Below are positions 13,201-26,300 of a DNA stretch of 64,000 nt, one piece after another. This DNA is from Eutreptiella sp. 'Long Island Sound 2002' (Eukaryota > Euglenozoa > Euglenophyceae > Eutreptiales > Eutreptiaceae). The DNA lies in contig OZ038389.1 of assembly GCA_964036045.1 (NCBI GenBank), forward strand, positions 65,104,453-65,168,452, read 5' to 3'. The position numbers and the translations under genes are program-made. Within the stretch, counting starts at the first letter, position 1, and the number at the start of each line of letters is the position of its first letter. Below the pieces are notes generated by a model that was not told where the DNA came from, did no database searches, and was given only the letters and a program-made list of their open reading frames with translations.

Positions 13201-16200
13201 AAATCCTCGGTGGCGGTCTCGGCCGGCCGGACCGCCGCCCGGCGGTTTGGCCGGCCGACACCGCCATTGGCTCCTTCATTTTCGGCCGAGCCTCACCGAC
13301 GCTGAGCCTCACCGCCGTTTCATTCCGATGAGCTCATCATGGCGATGGAGGATCCGGATGAGCGTCAGGGTGAGAACATGGGTGTGGGCAGGGGCGTGCA
13401 CTGTGCTGCCCTGCTCTCTGCTGTGGTGTGGTTCGCTGTGGTGTGCGGTGTTTTGCTGTGCCAGAGTTGTGCTGTGCCGTGCTTTGGCAAGCTGTCCTGT
13501 CCTGTGTGGTGTGGCGTTGTGCTGTGCTGTGCTGTGATGTTTTGTGTGCAGTGCTGTGCTGCGCTGTGCTGTGCTGTGCTGTGCCATGCTGTGATTTGCT
13601 GGAGACCCGATTCGATCGACTCTTTATGTTGTCATTTCGGCATTGGTAAGCAAGGGCGCTGTGAATAGTGAGATATTTCTTCTGTTGTTTTCCACTAAGG
13701 GCAGTGTGAGATCTTGGTGGCTGCAATGCGGTCAAGCGACGGCGGTTGCCCGGTAACCGGCAGCAGACTCTGACCATCTGGTGCACTGTTCAGGCCCAGG
13801 CGTACTGGAGTCCAGCAGTTTTTGTTTTGTTTTGCACGAAGGACAGCCCTGCTGATGGTGTTCATCCCTTTTGTTGTAACGCGCCTGTTCTCCTTTTCCT
13901 CCCGCTGATCTCCAGGCCACTGTGCTTTCAAACAGCCCCACCACACAACTGGGCAGTCTACATTTCCTCGTGGGACGTGGCACCGACTCCAGCATTCAGA
14001 CTTGGGTGATGGAGCAAGTGCATTTCCACTGGGGCCGAACAGGGCGTGACGATGAAGGAAGCGAGCATTACATTCAGGTATCTGCAAGGCTGGTACCCCG
14101 GCACCTGCAATCCGCCAGTCCCCCCCCCCCCTTTTGCAGCGCAGGATGGAGTGGTGGTCTCAAGCCTCGGATCCTGGACTGTCTGTGGCAGCAAATGGGG
14201 GGTAAAGGAGGTGGTATGGCCGGGTCTGGGGGGAAGCAGACGGACAGGTATCCAGGGCTGTCTCCGTGCCTCAGCCCTGCACCACACTGCAGCACAACAA
14301 ACCATGACACATCAGAAGGCAAGGCAGGCACAACCACAACACACCACACCACACCACACCACACCACACCACACCACACCACACCACACCACACCACACC
14401 ACACCACACCACACCACGCCACGCCACGCCACGCCACACCACACCACACCACACCACACCACACCACACCACACCACACCACACCACACCACACCACACC
14501 ACACCACACCACACCACACCACACCACACCACACCACACCACACCACACCACACCACACCACACCACACCACACCACACCACACCACTGGTGACCTGGCA
14601 CCAGTCTAAAAACCCTCAGGATGGTAGCTGTGGGACGGATTGCCCACACGCACTGCCACGCTCGAAGCCAGTCGTGATACGTCTCGATTTCTTGTGCGTC
14701 TTCCCTGTGTCAGGCCGGGCCCACCCCGCCCGCCAACCGTCCAGGACCCCTCCCTGGGCCAGACATGCAGTCCTGTGGGGGACAGATGCACATACGTGGC
14801 CTCCCCCCGACCGCCAGACGCCAACGTGGCGCTTGCCCCGACAGCTCTGCGCCGACATGGCGCGGGCTCAGTGGTAGGGCACCATCGTGGTGCCGCGAAC
14901 GTACCCGTGCGCCGTCGTGGCGCGGCCTTCTCGGCAGAACGCCGCCGCGGCGCCGCCCAAACAATCCAGCGCCAACGTGGCGCCACTTCAGTGGCAGCAC
15001 ACCACCGTGGTGCAGCCAACGTGCACGTGTGCCGCCGTGGCGCAGTGTTCGGGGCACGGCGCCGTCGTGGCACTGCCCAGACAGCCCTATGCCTCCGTGG
15101 CGCCAGTTCAGTGGCAGAGCGCCATCGTGGTGCCGCCAACGTACACGTGCGCCATCGTGGCGCAATCCTCAGGGCAGAACGCCACCGCGGCGCTGCCCAG
15201 ACAGCCCTGCGCCGACGTGGCGCCAGTTCAGTGACGTGGCACCACCGTGGTGCAGTCAACGTACACGTGCGCCGTCGTGGCGCAACCTTCAGGGCAGAGC
15301 GCCACCATGGCGCTGCCCAAACGGTCCAGCCTGGCCATGTTGTGTCCTCCAGGCCAATACTTGAGGCACCATGGCGGGGTCTGCACCTGGTGCTCCGCCA
15401 CCCTCCGTGACACCCCGTGCAGAGGTGACGAGTCATCGGCGGTGCTCACCGCCTCACGTGCCATCGGTGAACGTCGCCGTCTCGCTCGGGCACCATCGTG
15501 GTGCCACCTTCTCGGTCATGTGCCTTCTCGGTGCACGTATCGTAGGGCTCGTCGTTTGGGCCCGGCCCTTGTGGCCGGGCGTCCTCAGTGATCTCCATGG
15601 CGGTGCACCACCGTGGTGCTATGGCTGTGACGCACGTCCCGCACTCACAGAACCCGGGGGTACCCAGGCCACCGGCGGTGCGCGTGATCGTGTAGCGTGA
15701 CCGTACTCGCGACACCGGCGGTACTCAGCCCGCCGGCAGTGCGCATAGTCGTGCTGGGCCGCGTTCTATTTAGCCCGGCGACGTTTTCAAGTCGGGGGTG
15801 ATGCCCCGGGAGACCCACACCTTCCGTGCCCGTTGATCCTGGGACGCTACCTCGGGTGGATCCAGGACAGTTCGGAGCGGTCGGTGGCCGGGACCGGAGA
15901 GCAGATCGGACCGTAGCGTTGTCGTACACCGGCGCTTAGACCCAGACGGCCTGCTGGGAGGGGCGTTCTCAGGTGTGCGACGAGATTCGTCTTACTCTAG
16001 CGGAGGTAAGACGGAGGACTCCCTCGGCTGTGCCTGCGTGGGGCCCCCGGGGGACGACGCCAGGGCCCATCGTCCGTGGGACCGCGGCATGCGCTCCTCC
16101 TCCTCCTCCTCCTCCACACCACACCACACCACACAACACAACACCACACAACACAACTGCATGCAAGCCCCAGACCTCAAGGAAGCTGCTGAGATGCTTT

Positions 16201-16568
16201 TGGGCTGCGGATTCCTATGGTTTGACGCCGTCTAACCCAAACTGCGTAACCCGGGGAACAGAATGGGGAGCCTTGGAAGGATTTTCGCTTCCGAAAGGCG
16301 AGCCTGAACTTGCGGAGGAATGAAAAGGGGAAGGGGGGAGGGGGGTGGATAGACCCTGGGGTACATGAATGAAGGTGGAAAACGGTACACAGGTCATTGC
16401 CTGGGGTGAACCAGCCCGAACCCCCAGCACACACACACCATTGACACGAGACGAACAAGCGAGCAATACAGCAATACAGTAGCCCACTAAACGAATCTCG
16501 TCGGGCTGCAGGCGTCACGTAGAAGAAGGAGTGAAAGAAAAGAGCACGAGTCGGCCACACACACGCGT

Positions 16569-16619
<51 letters not shown>

Positions 16620-17162
16620 CACAGCAATGGATGTACCAATACACACTCATCAATGGGTGTTCTTGTTGGAGACAGACCAGACATGCAGCAGGCAGAAACA
16701 GAGGCAGAATCGTGTGGACAGAGCCTCTGGCAGACGTCCCCTGTTGAACGGGGCCATCCACCCGGTGCTGACTGGAATCGGTTTACTAGGTGGCACATAA
16801 GTGATATATATGCTGATGTCTAGCGCACGCAAAGAGCGAAGAGCTTGTGCCTACACGTCCGCCTGTGATGAACTGCATGGGAATGGCAACTGGGTTTTGG
16901 ACAGAGTTCAGAAAATGCTAAGAGATATCTGACACTCTGAAACTGTGGTTGGCCCGAAGGCCAATATGGTGCAGTGTGTGCTGCCCGCCATGAGCTGCAC
17001 CTCAACACCATAGAAAAGACAAAAGCGATAGAGTGTGTGACACCGTGTTTAACACACGCGCGCCCGCGCCAAGGCAATCGCCAAATTGAGTAGGTCATGG
17101 GACCTGCCCTGCGGGCGCCTGTGATTCTGGGCAGGGCTTTGCGACAAGGGATACATACCTCG

Positions 17163-17240
<78 letters not shown>

Positions 17241-17264
17241 TTGCGAGACAAACGGGCAACACAA

Positions 17265-17325
<61 letters not shown>

Positions 17326-20300
17326 GTGGGGCACAGGCATGAAGCGTAAATCCCCACAGCATGGCGGGTGTTTTCAGTGTAGCTCTGCAACCTCGCACCC
17401 TTGGGGTGAGGGGGTCCGGGGGTCCAGAAGGGGGGGGTGTCAAACCTTTTCGATTGCTTTTTTTTCCACCCTTGAATTTCCTCATTAAATGAATTTTGAT
17501 CACACATCTGTGGGAGTAAAAAACCTGTTGACCACTCACAATAATTTTCACGAACAAAGGGAACTCTGGCATATATCTTCACAAAGCATCCAACGAGCCG
17601 TAATATTGGCGCCCCCACTGTGTGTAGGCGGAAACACGGCTGCTCCCCACGGGCGTAGGTCCGGGTCCTTGCTAACACGCACCCGTGCCCCACAGTAAGC
17701 AATGTTGATGGTACAGTCCTCCAACCGGTTTGTGCCCGTCAGATATTCCCTTGCAAACCGCTTTTTTACCCGCCGGTAACCGCTTTTGCACCCATTCTGG
17801 AGACCCCTCTTCAGCCTCTCCACCCCCCAAGCGCACCCCCGCCGTCGAATCTGATGCATTTCTCCTTCAGGGACAACGATATCCGCTAGAGGCCCATTTC
17901 GTGCACTACAACTCGAAGTACGGGCAGAGTGTGGCAGAGGCAGTTGCATCCGGGCAGGCCGATGCGCTTCTAGTGGTTGGGGTGCTGTTTGAGCTGGGGA
18001 CGTCCCCGGAGCCCGCGGCACTGACCACCATCGCCAACAGCGTCCGCGCTGCAGCCAAGGTACGCCTTCAAGGGGACGGGCACGAAGAAAATGTGTCATT
18101 GCACAGAGCAGAAGGGAATACCCCCCTCCCCCCTCTTCCCCCATTGCCGTCTGCTCGGGCACCCGCCGGGCGGGTGAGGGGTTTGCCATGAGGTTGGAAG
18201 CCCCCCCACCCCTCCCTCCCGCCCAAAGCGGCAGGTGGTCCCGGCGCAGGTGTTGCATGTTGCTGCTGTAGACAGCACTCACGACCGTTTTCAATTGAGA
18301 CCCTGGCATTGACGCAAATCGAGGTATGTCGGACCCAACATAAGCAACGCACAGTTGTCCGTGTGACGTGGCGATCATTTTGACATATTATATGCCGTGG
18401 CCCTTCCCCCTTGCCGGCTGCAGCCCCCCTCCGCCCCGGCTCCCGTTCGACCGATAGTTTGTGGGTGGACCGCAGTGGAGTCGGTGCGGACAGGGCTGTT
18501 ACAAGTGGCGAGGGTTGCAGTGCCACTTGCCTCCGTCTGAACCGGTGCATTTGTGCGATGATCGCAGGTCGGCTTTAGTTTGTGGACTATTCGCTCGCCC
18601 TTCCGCTGCAGTTGTCGGCCCCACGGCCTGAGGGGGCACCCGTTTCGGGCAGGACGGTGATTTCGGTATCAATTGTGGTGGGGATGTCGTGGTGCCGTAG
18701 CATGACCAATGTGCTCGTGCCCACAAGCGCCCCTCACCAAATGCATTCCGCCACCGCCCTTCAGAGCAAAATGGACCCCCTCCGCCCCACTGCAGTGCGT
18801 CGCACACATTGGGTCAGCCGAGGACGCAGGCTCCCCCTCCCCCACGCGCCCTCCCCACCCCCCGCCCCCGACTCGGGCTCAGAGGTCCACTGACCCTGAG
18901 GGCAGTACCGCTGGGAAGCGCCTGGCCTATGGCACAGGGGACACCGGCATAGCGGCACCACCGGCAAGTGCCAGGCATTGCACCGCCGATGTGTCACCCT
19001 GGCCCCGAACCATCGGTCCTGCCCCGTGTTATCGTTGGTTGTGGGGGAGCACCTTGGAAGCTTCGCGGTCCGGAGACGCTGGCCTAACACGCGATCCACT
19101 CCGTAGCAGCTCATGCGTATGATATCTAATGCGTGTATTATCCGCCCTGTCGACACCGTGGACAGTCTGTAGACACTGTGCAAACCTGGTGTACAACGCA
19201 CACATGTTGTGGACACTGTGCACATGTTGTCGATGCAAACGGGTGGTAGTAACCGCAGCGCCCCAGAAGGAGTGGAACGGAGTGGTTTATTGTCCAACAC
19301 GCGCATGAGATCTAATGCGGATTGGATCGCACCATCAAGTTTTTTGTCTGCCATTGAAGCCTGCCAGTGCTGAGGTGAGTGGACGCCATGGGGAGGGAGG
19401 GGGGGGGGCAGTGATGCCGCAGTGATGGGCAGTGGGACAGACATTCCCCTGTCCAGGGTGCATGCACACAGCCCATGAGCACGGGGCCATGCAGACAGAC
19501 ACGCCGATACGCTCGGGGCTGTGGCATCCCTACCCAACCGCCGGATCTTGTTTGCCGGAGGTGTCTGAGAGGCTGCCGCTGAATGCGCCGGAAGTGGAGC
19601 AGCTGCAGCGCTGTGCCGCTTGACACGCCGATGGGGTGCAGTGCATACATCGGGTGGCACCCGTCGCTGGCCCACCCTGCCCAGACCCGTGGGGGGTGCT
19701 GTGCCCCACCCCTTCGGAACTGACGGTCCGCCCCACCCCAACCGCTTCCGGTCGTCCCCAAGTGACCCTTTTTGACCCTTCGGGCCCTCGCCCGGTTGTT
19801 CCAGCCGCCAGTACCCGCATTTGCCACCGCTTGAGATGTCCCCTTTGTCTCCCTCTGCTTCAAGCGCAGACCTGACCCTGCCCTGACCCAACTCGACGCC
19901 TGCGGTGTGCCCGGGCCTTGTACCCTTGCATTTCCTCAGACGCCCGCTCCGATGACGGGAACTGTGCAGCTCAGTACCATTTTCGATGGCACGGGCGCCT
20001 ACTTCGCGTACGCGGGTAGTCTGACGACCCCCGGGTGCAATGAGGTGGTGACATGGGTCGTGCTGGAGTCACCCCTCGTGGTGAGCCAAGCCACTCTCGA
20101 CAAGTTCAAGGTACTTCCCCCTGTTTGAAAGGCATGGTCTTCCCCGGGGTTCTGCAACGCGTTAATGAATCGTGAAAATGCCAAACCCGGCAGCAGAATC
20201 CGCGTCTATGTCCCCTACGATATCGCCATCACCATCTCCACTTCCATTGCCATCTCCATCCCCTTCTGCATCCTCGCATCCCCACCCCCATCAGCACCTG

Positions 20301-23300
20301 CATCTCCGTCACCATGCCCATTTGCATGTCCATCCCCATCGACATCCGCATTGCCACTGCCGCCCACATCTCTGTCATGGTCCCCATTCATATTCCATTG
20401 CAACCTGCACCCCCGTCCCCATCCCCATCAGCATCCCTATCCCCGTCCCCTACATGGTCCCTGGATGGGGATGGGTAGGACTCCTAGAGTTTTGGGATAG
20501 GCTTTTTTCAACAGAGCAATGGTCTCTGTCTTTAGAGCCCCCCCCCCTCTTAGTTTTCTGGTGAATACGTACCACAAAACCCCCTACTGACCGCCCCCCC
20601 CCCCCCCCGGAATGGACCCCCCCAAAACCCCTGGAGGGGCCGCCCCTGTCACCGACTCTGTTCTGTAACCCTGTCGCAACCCTGCGTCCACTTGGTCCCC
20701 AACCCACACCCCCATTCTACACCCCGTTGCTGAAGCACGTCCATCCAAACCCTGTCGCAGCAATGTGAAACAAAACACTGCACTGGGCAGCAGCAGACTC
20801 CATTACCCGGCGGGGTAAGTCACAAAGGCTCCCGGGCCCTCAGGGCCAGGGGATGTGAAAAATTTATTGGCGTGGCGCGGGGGGGGGGGCGTTCAATTAA
20901 CCCGACGGAGTGTCACACAGGGGGGCATTCGAGCCCCTCCAGGACAACGCGTCAGAACCGGGCGAGAAAACATGCGGATGAGGGGGCAACGGGGGCACTC
21001 CCCGCGCCAAAGCAGGACGTTCCTCAGGGCACGGCTTTGGGTTGTCGTTTGTCATGAAAAGTCCGGGACCGCCGCCGGCGGTTGACGCGATGGCGGTTGT
21101 TGGCCGTTGCCTCAGGGCATTCGATGATAAAACGGCTGTTTTTGTCCGCCCGCCGCTTTGTATTGTACGAGGGAGTCGCACTGCGAAGTGATGGGACGGG
21201 GTTCGGGTTGTGTAGGTGCATTCGGGGCAGTCCTGCATCGGTGGGTCTGATGACATGCAGAGGGCCGCAATAGGCCTCCACGGGTCACGCCCCACCCCTG
21301 CCCCTCGTCATATTGCAGGATGCCGATTCCTCACCGCCCGAGTCTGCGGTCTCCGCGGACCCCATCGAGCACCTCATCGCAGACCATGGCAACTTCCGCC
21401 CGCTCCAACCGAAAAACGGCCGTGTGGTATACTCCTCAAGTTACACGACGACCGCCTGCAAGACCGTCACGGAGCCTACGTTTACGTGCGCAGGTGTTGG
21501 CCCCCCCATCGAGTCCGCGCTGCTGTCATGTGCATTTGAATACAGCGGACAAATTCCTGAAGTCGTACAGGGGGTGACGTCATCCCCAGCGCACACAACT
21601 GCGCGCGGCTTTCAGGGGTAACCGTGCGCAACGGTGTACAGCCGGAACATCTTACGCGTGCACACCCGCACACGCACATCTATAACCGCATGCCTGATTG
21701 GCGGCTGAGCGTTGGGGTGAGGGTCCCCGAAGGTGGGGCCCGCACAAAACGTCACAGAACGTCCCATTGCCCGTTCCGCTGCGCCCGCACACGCGCGTGC
21801 ACGCCCTCCTCGTCGGCCACCTCCCAATGCCTTAGGGCAACGGCTCTCCCAAGGCGCGTTGTTCGTATGGGGCGAGTCGCGGGGACGGAGGAGCATATCG
21901 CGTTCCATGTTCACGTGTGCGTGCACGTCGCCCTTGTCATCGCATCCCTTTCTTCACAGCCGGCAGCAGCCATGCCCTCGGGGAACCGCACTCTTGGACG
22001 TATGATCGGTGCCCCAGTGCAGGCCCCAAGTACTGGGGAGGAGGTTGTTCGGGCAGCCAAGGCTCCCCCATCGACATTTGTGGGGCCGTGGGCTTCCAAC
22101 TGCCGCTATTCCAAACCGCCGCGTGGGACCTGCTGCGGCCCGTGTCCATCCTCAACAATGGCCACACCATTCAGGTTTGGCATTGCCTTCTCTGCGCTGA
22201 CAGATGTACCCGCTGGACGCCCAGTGGGGGCCTGGGGGGCGCATAGCGTGTGCATTGTGGGCAGAGTGGGGGCATAGACGACGCATAGAGGGTGCGTGGA
22301 GGGCGGATCAGTAAGTGCCTGGACCTGCGGTGGAATGTATGTACATGTGGTGCGTGTGCACGGCCTTGTGTGATGCGCGGGATGCGTGCGACCGTCGATG
22401 TCCCTGCCCTGGGCCGTGGGTGTGCGACTGCGGAGCCGCTGATCAGCGGAAGTGGCCGGCAGGGGCTTCGGGGGGCGTGGGGCCCTCTGCATAGCGCACA
22501 TGGGCGTGGCCAGTGCCCTCCGGTGTGGGTCTGGAGCGCGTGGCCAATGCAGTCCTTTCGCGCAGGTGAACATCGGGTTTGACAAGCCGACGACCGAAGT
22601 GGGCGGTCTGCACACGCTCGTGGGGCGCGGCACCAACAGCAGCACCCACCGCTGGGTCGTGGAGCAGGTGCACTTCCATTGGGGCCGCAAGGGGCGCAAT
22701 GACGAAGGCAGCGAGCACTACATCCAGGTCCCCTTGTGCTCCTGCCCCCACCAGCGCTGTCCTTTGTGGACGGGGCCTCTCATGTTCCCCGAGGACAGCC
22801 CTTCAGGACCTCCCTCCCCCAATGCCGGCGTTTACCGCCCGGCCGCCGGGGGTCAGCCACCAACGGTTGGCAGTCAGCGGCTGACGTTGGTCGGGTGAGC
22901 ACCGACTGCCGTCGGTTAAGTGCCAAGCTGCGGCTTGGCCAGCAACTGCGGTGGACTGCCGCTCGTTGCGACATTCCTGTACCCAATTCGGATTGAAATT
23001 CACGAGATTGTTTTTCCCAGAACGTTCACAATCAGAGGGCGCTGAAGGCACCGCAGTTATTTTTCTTGCCCCCCCCCCCCAAATTCAAACTCCAACCCCA
23101 CCCCCCCCTCATTCACGCTGTAGAAGAGAGATTTTGTAAGCCCCCCCCCCCCCTCCCCCGGGGCAGCCCTCCCAGCCCTTCCCCAGGGACGGGAGGTATA
23201 AATGGGGAGTTCAAGAGCGTTTGTGGAAGCGCGTACTGGCGGTGCTTCGGCACACCATATGTAAGCTGACATCCAATGCCCCCCAGCCCCCCACTTGTGT

Positions 23301-26300
23301 AATGCCGGCAACCCCCCCCCCCCTCCGGACCCCCTGGCCCACCCCGAAGGGGTTGGGGTCCAGAACTGAACTGAAACGCCCGGCGGGGGATGAACTGTGC
23401 AGTAAACATGCTGCAGCAGCCCGTTGGGCGCGGTTCAGCGGCACGAGGAGCAGCAGGTGGTGGTGGTGGCTGTGGTGTTGGGAGGCTCTGGTAGTCCTGC
23501 GGTGGTGTTGGACGGTCGTTCCTCTCTTCCGCCCTACATTCAGCCCCTGACCTGCACACTGCACTGCGACTGAGCGCCCCTCACCCACGGCCACGTGCGT
23601 GTTCAGGGACAGCGCTACCCTCTGGAGGCCCACTTTGTGCACTACAACTCGGCCTACGGCAGCAGCGTGGCCGAGGCCGCCGCCAGTGGCAAAGCCGATG
23701 CCCTGCTGGTCATCGGGGTGCTGTTCGAGCTGGGCCTTCAACAGGGCGAGCCCGCGGCGCTGACGGAAATCGCAAAGGGCGTTGCCGCGGCCGCCAAGGT
23801 ACACTGGGGGCTCTGGGCACGCGCACCTGGTCGCGCTGTTGTGCGGGATCGGATTCCAACGCCATCCCCCGTCGTGTACAACGCTCCCACTACTCCCCCA
23901 GTTCTGTAACCTGAATTGTCCGTCAGCAGTGAATGGGCCAGAGCCGGGAATGTCCGTTTGGTCTGCCAAAGTGTGCCAGCAAAGCAAGAGCCCTGTTGCA
24001 GGCCCGAATTGGAGAGTTGTTTGGGCATCCGTGTCGCCCCTCCTCCTCACCAAAATAGAGCGGGAACATGAGTTTACTTCAAAAGTTTTTGGGCCATTTC
24101 TGGTTTTTGAGGTTTCAGACACCCCTGCCTCAACAACAACACCCTGTCCAAGCTCAGGCCTGGTCCTAGACACCCCCCCCCCCCCCCACAACAACACCCT
24201 GTTCAACCTCAGGCCTGGTCTCGCAGATCCATCATCATGTACATTGTAGAGTGCACAGTAGCTATTTGCCAACCGCTGGCAGTTAATGGCCAATTTTTGT
24301 TCACTATGTACCGCCTACGGGTGAAGCTTCTCTTCACCAGTGACAACTTTCAGGTGGATGTATTACCGCATGATTTGAAACTTTGCGCTGTGCAGTGCCT
24401 AGCTGCCATGTGTCACTCGTAATTCGCTTATTTTTTTTTTTTGGCGTAAGTCGCGCTTTTTTGGCATAAGTCAAATGTGGGGAAGAAGATTTGAAAATGT
24501 TTGGCACGTGACTTATGCTTTTTTTGTGACGTGACCTATGCCTAAAACAAACCGCGATTTACGCTTTAAAACAAAAGTACGTGACTTACACAAAAAAAAA
24601 AACTCTCCCCCGCTTTGAAGTGCTAGGGATCCCCAAGACGGCAGGGGTTAAGTAGCCAATGTGCCCTTTTGTGGGTCACTGCTTATTTTGTCCCCTGATG
24701 TGAAGTCTTGTTGCGCCCTTAGAGCGTAGGGGTTATGTAGCCAATCTGCTTGTGGGCCATTGCTGAGGAGGACTCCCCGCCTAGAGTAGCTGAGCCGTCG
24801 GATGCCGGCACTCCGGAGCAACATACTATTGTGCCTGTCACTCCCTCCAAAGTAGCCGAGCCGTTGGGTGCCGGCATTTCTGCCCTTTTGTGGGTCATTG
24901 CTTATTTTGTTCCCTAATGTGAAGTCTTGTGGACCCCCAGAGGGTAGGGGTTATGTAGCCACACTGCTGAGGAGGACTCCCCGCCTAGAGTAGCTGAGCC
25001 GGCGGATGCCGGCACTCCAGAGCAACATACTATTGTGCCTGTCACTCCCTCCAAAGTAGCCGAGCCGTCGGGTGCCAGCATTTCCGAGGAGGAGGATACT
25101 GCTGCTACTCCTGTCAGTGTAGCACGGAAGGTTACCCATCGTATGCCTATGGATGAAACCAAGCCTCTTGTCGTGGGAGATTGGTTGAGCGACAAGGATA
25201 TTATTGCATGGCTTAACCACAAGTTGTACCGCAATGAAATCGGTGAGCCACGGGTATAGACTACTACGGTGGCATACATTGTGTCCCAGCTGAACACCAC
25301 AAAGAAGTACGAAGGTCGTCATGGAATCAATCACACAATTGGTGGTTTGGCTTGGAGGCACTGCCACATCTTTACTGTTCAGAGTGATGATTGCGAATGG
25401 TTTGTAGAGTGTCAGTTTGGGCCTTCAAAGTCTGGACTTGGGAGCCATTTCCTGATACTTCCTTGGTCCGGCCAATGTTGAAACACCTGAAGCAAAAGGG
25501 TATTTCCACACATGCTCGGGCTTTGGGTTTTCAAAAGGATGGCTGGTCATGTGGCTATATGAATCCTTGCATCTTTGTGACGAGGTTGGCCATCAGCGAA
25601 GCTTGGAAGGCATTGATATTATTTTGGCGCCTTTGCCGAAAGGATTCATCAAGCAGGCATTGCGCATCATCAATGCAGCTTCGTCTAAGTCCCCGGCACC
25701 ATCCGGAGAATGGATGGGAGGAGGGAGTCAGTTTGTGGAAGCCTGGAGAATCTCATCCTGCCCCAGCCTCCAACTCTGAGTCTCCGCCCCCATCTACTTC
25801 CCCTCTCTTTTTTGATGAAGAGGATCCTCTTTTGCAACCTGAGGGCACCTCCTCCTCGGAGCAGAAAGCTAGAGAATCTCCTACCTACCTAGCCTCCAAT
25901 TGTGAGGATGTGCCCCCACATGGGCAGCCAGTGAAGGGCCATGTTGGCGCCCCCCCAACAATCTCGCAGTCCTCTGACTCTTATAACCCCCCCCATGTGA
26001 TGACGCCCGTCCATATGTGCTCATCCGTGGGAAGCGATTTGAGGTCCCCAAGGCGTATCCAAAGGGCATAGAGGGTCGGTTGGTGAACGACCAACAATTT
26101 ATTGATGACTTGAACAAGTACCTTGTAAAGGATATCTCTGACACTTGTGCACGCAACAGCAATCTGCGTACAAAGCCGAACACAAAGTCTAATTTGATCC
26201 ACAAGTGTGTGTTCGCCGACTCCTTGTAGTTGGCTCCACGCCATTATGGTCACATGTGAAGAATGTAGTTGGCCCGAGGTCGTATCGTTGGCTTGAGCTT

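Noticed and set aside
14606-15436. Long overlapping ORFs on both strands (up to 276 codons)
   Set aside because: They lie on a 120-bp tandem repeat whose period is a multiple of three, so frames stay open by chance. They have no conserved motif and sit inside an intron.
18761-19891. 376-codon minus-strand ORF
   Set aside because: Low-complexity, Arg/Gly/Pro-rich, without domain or splice-supported context, inside an intron of the plus-strand gene.
23211-24293. 360-codon minus-strand ORF
   Set aside because: It overlaps exon C of CA repeat 4 on the opposite strand; it is a shadow of that exon plus GC-rich intron.
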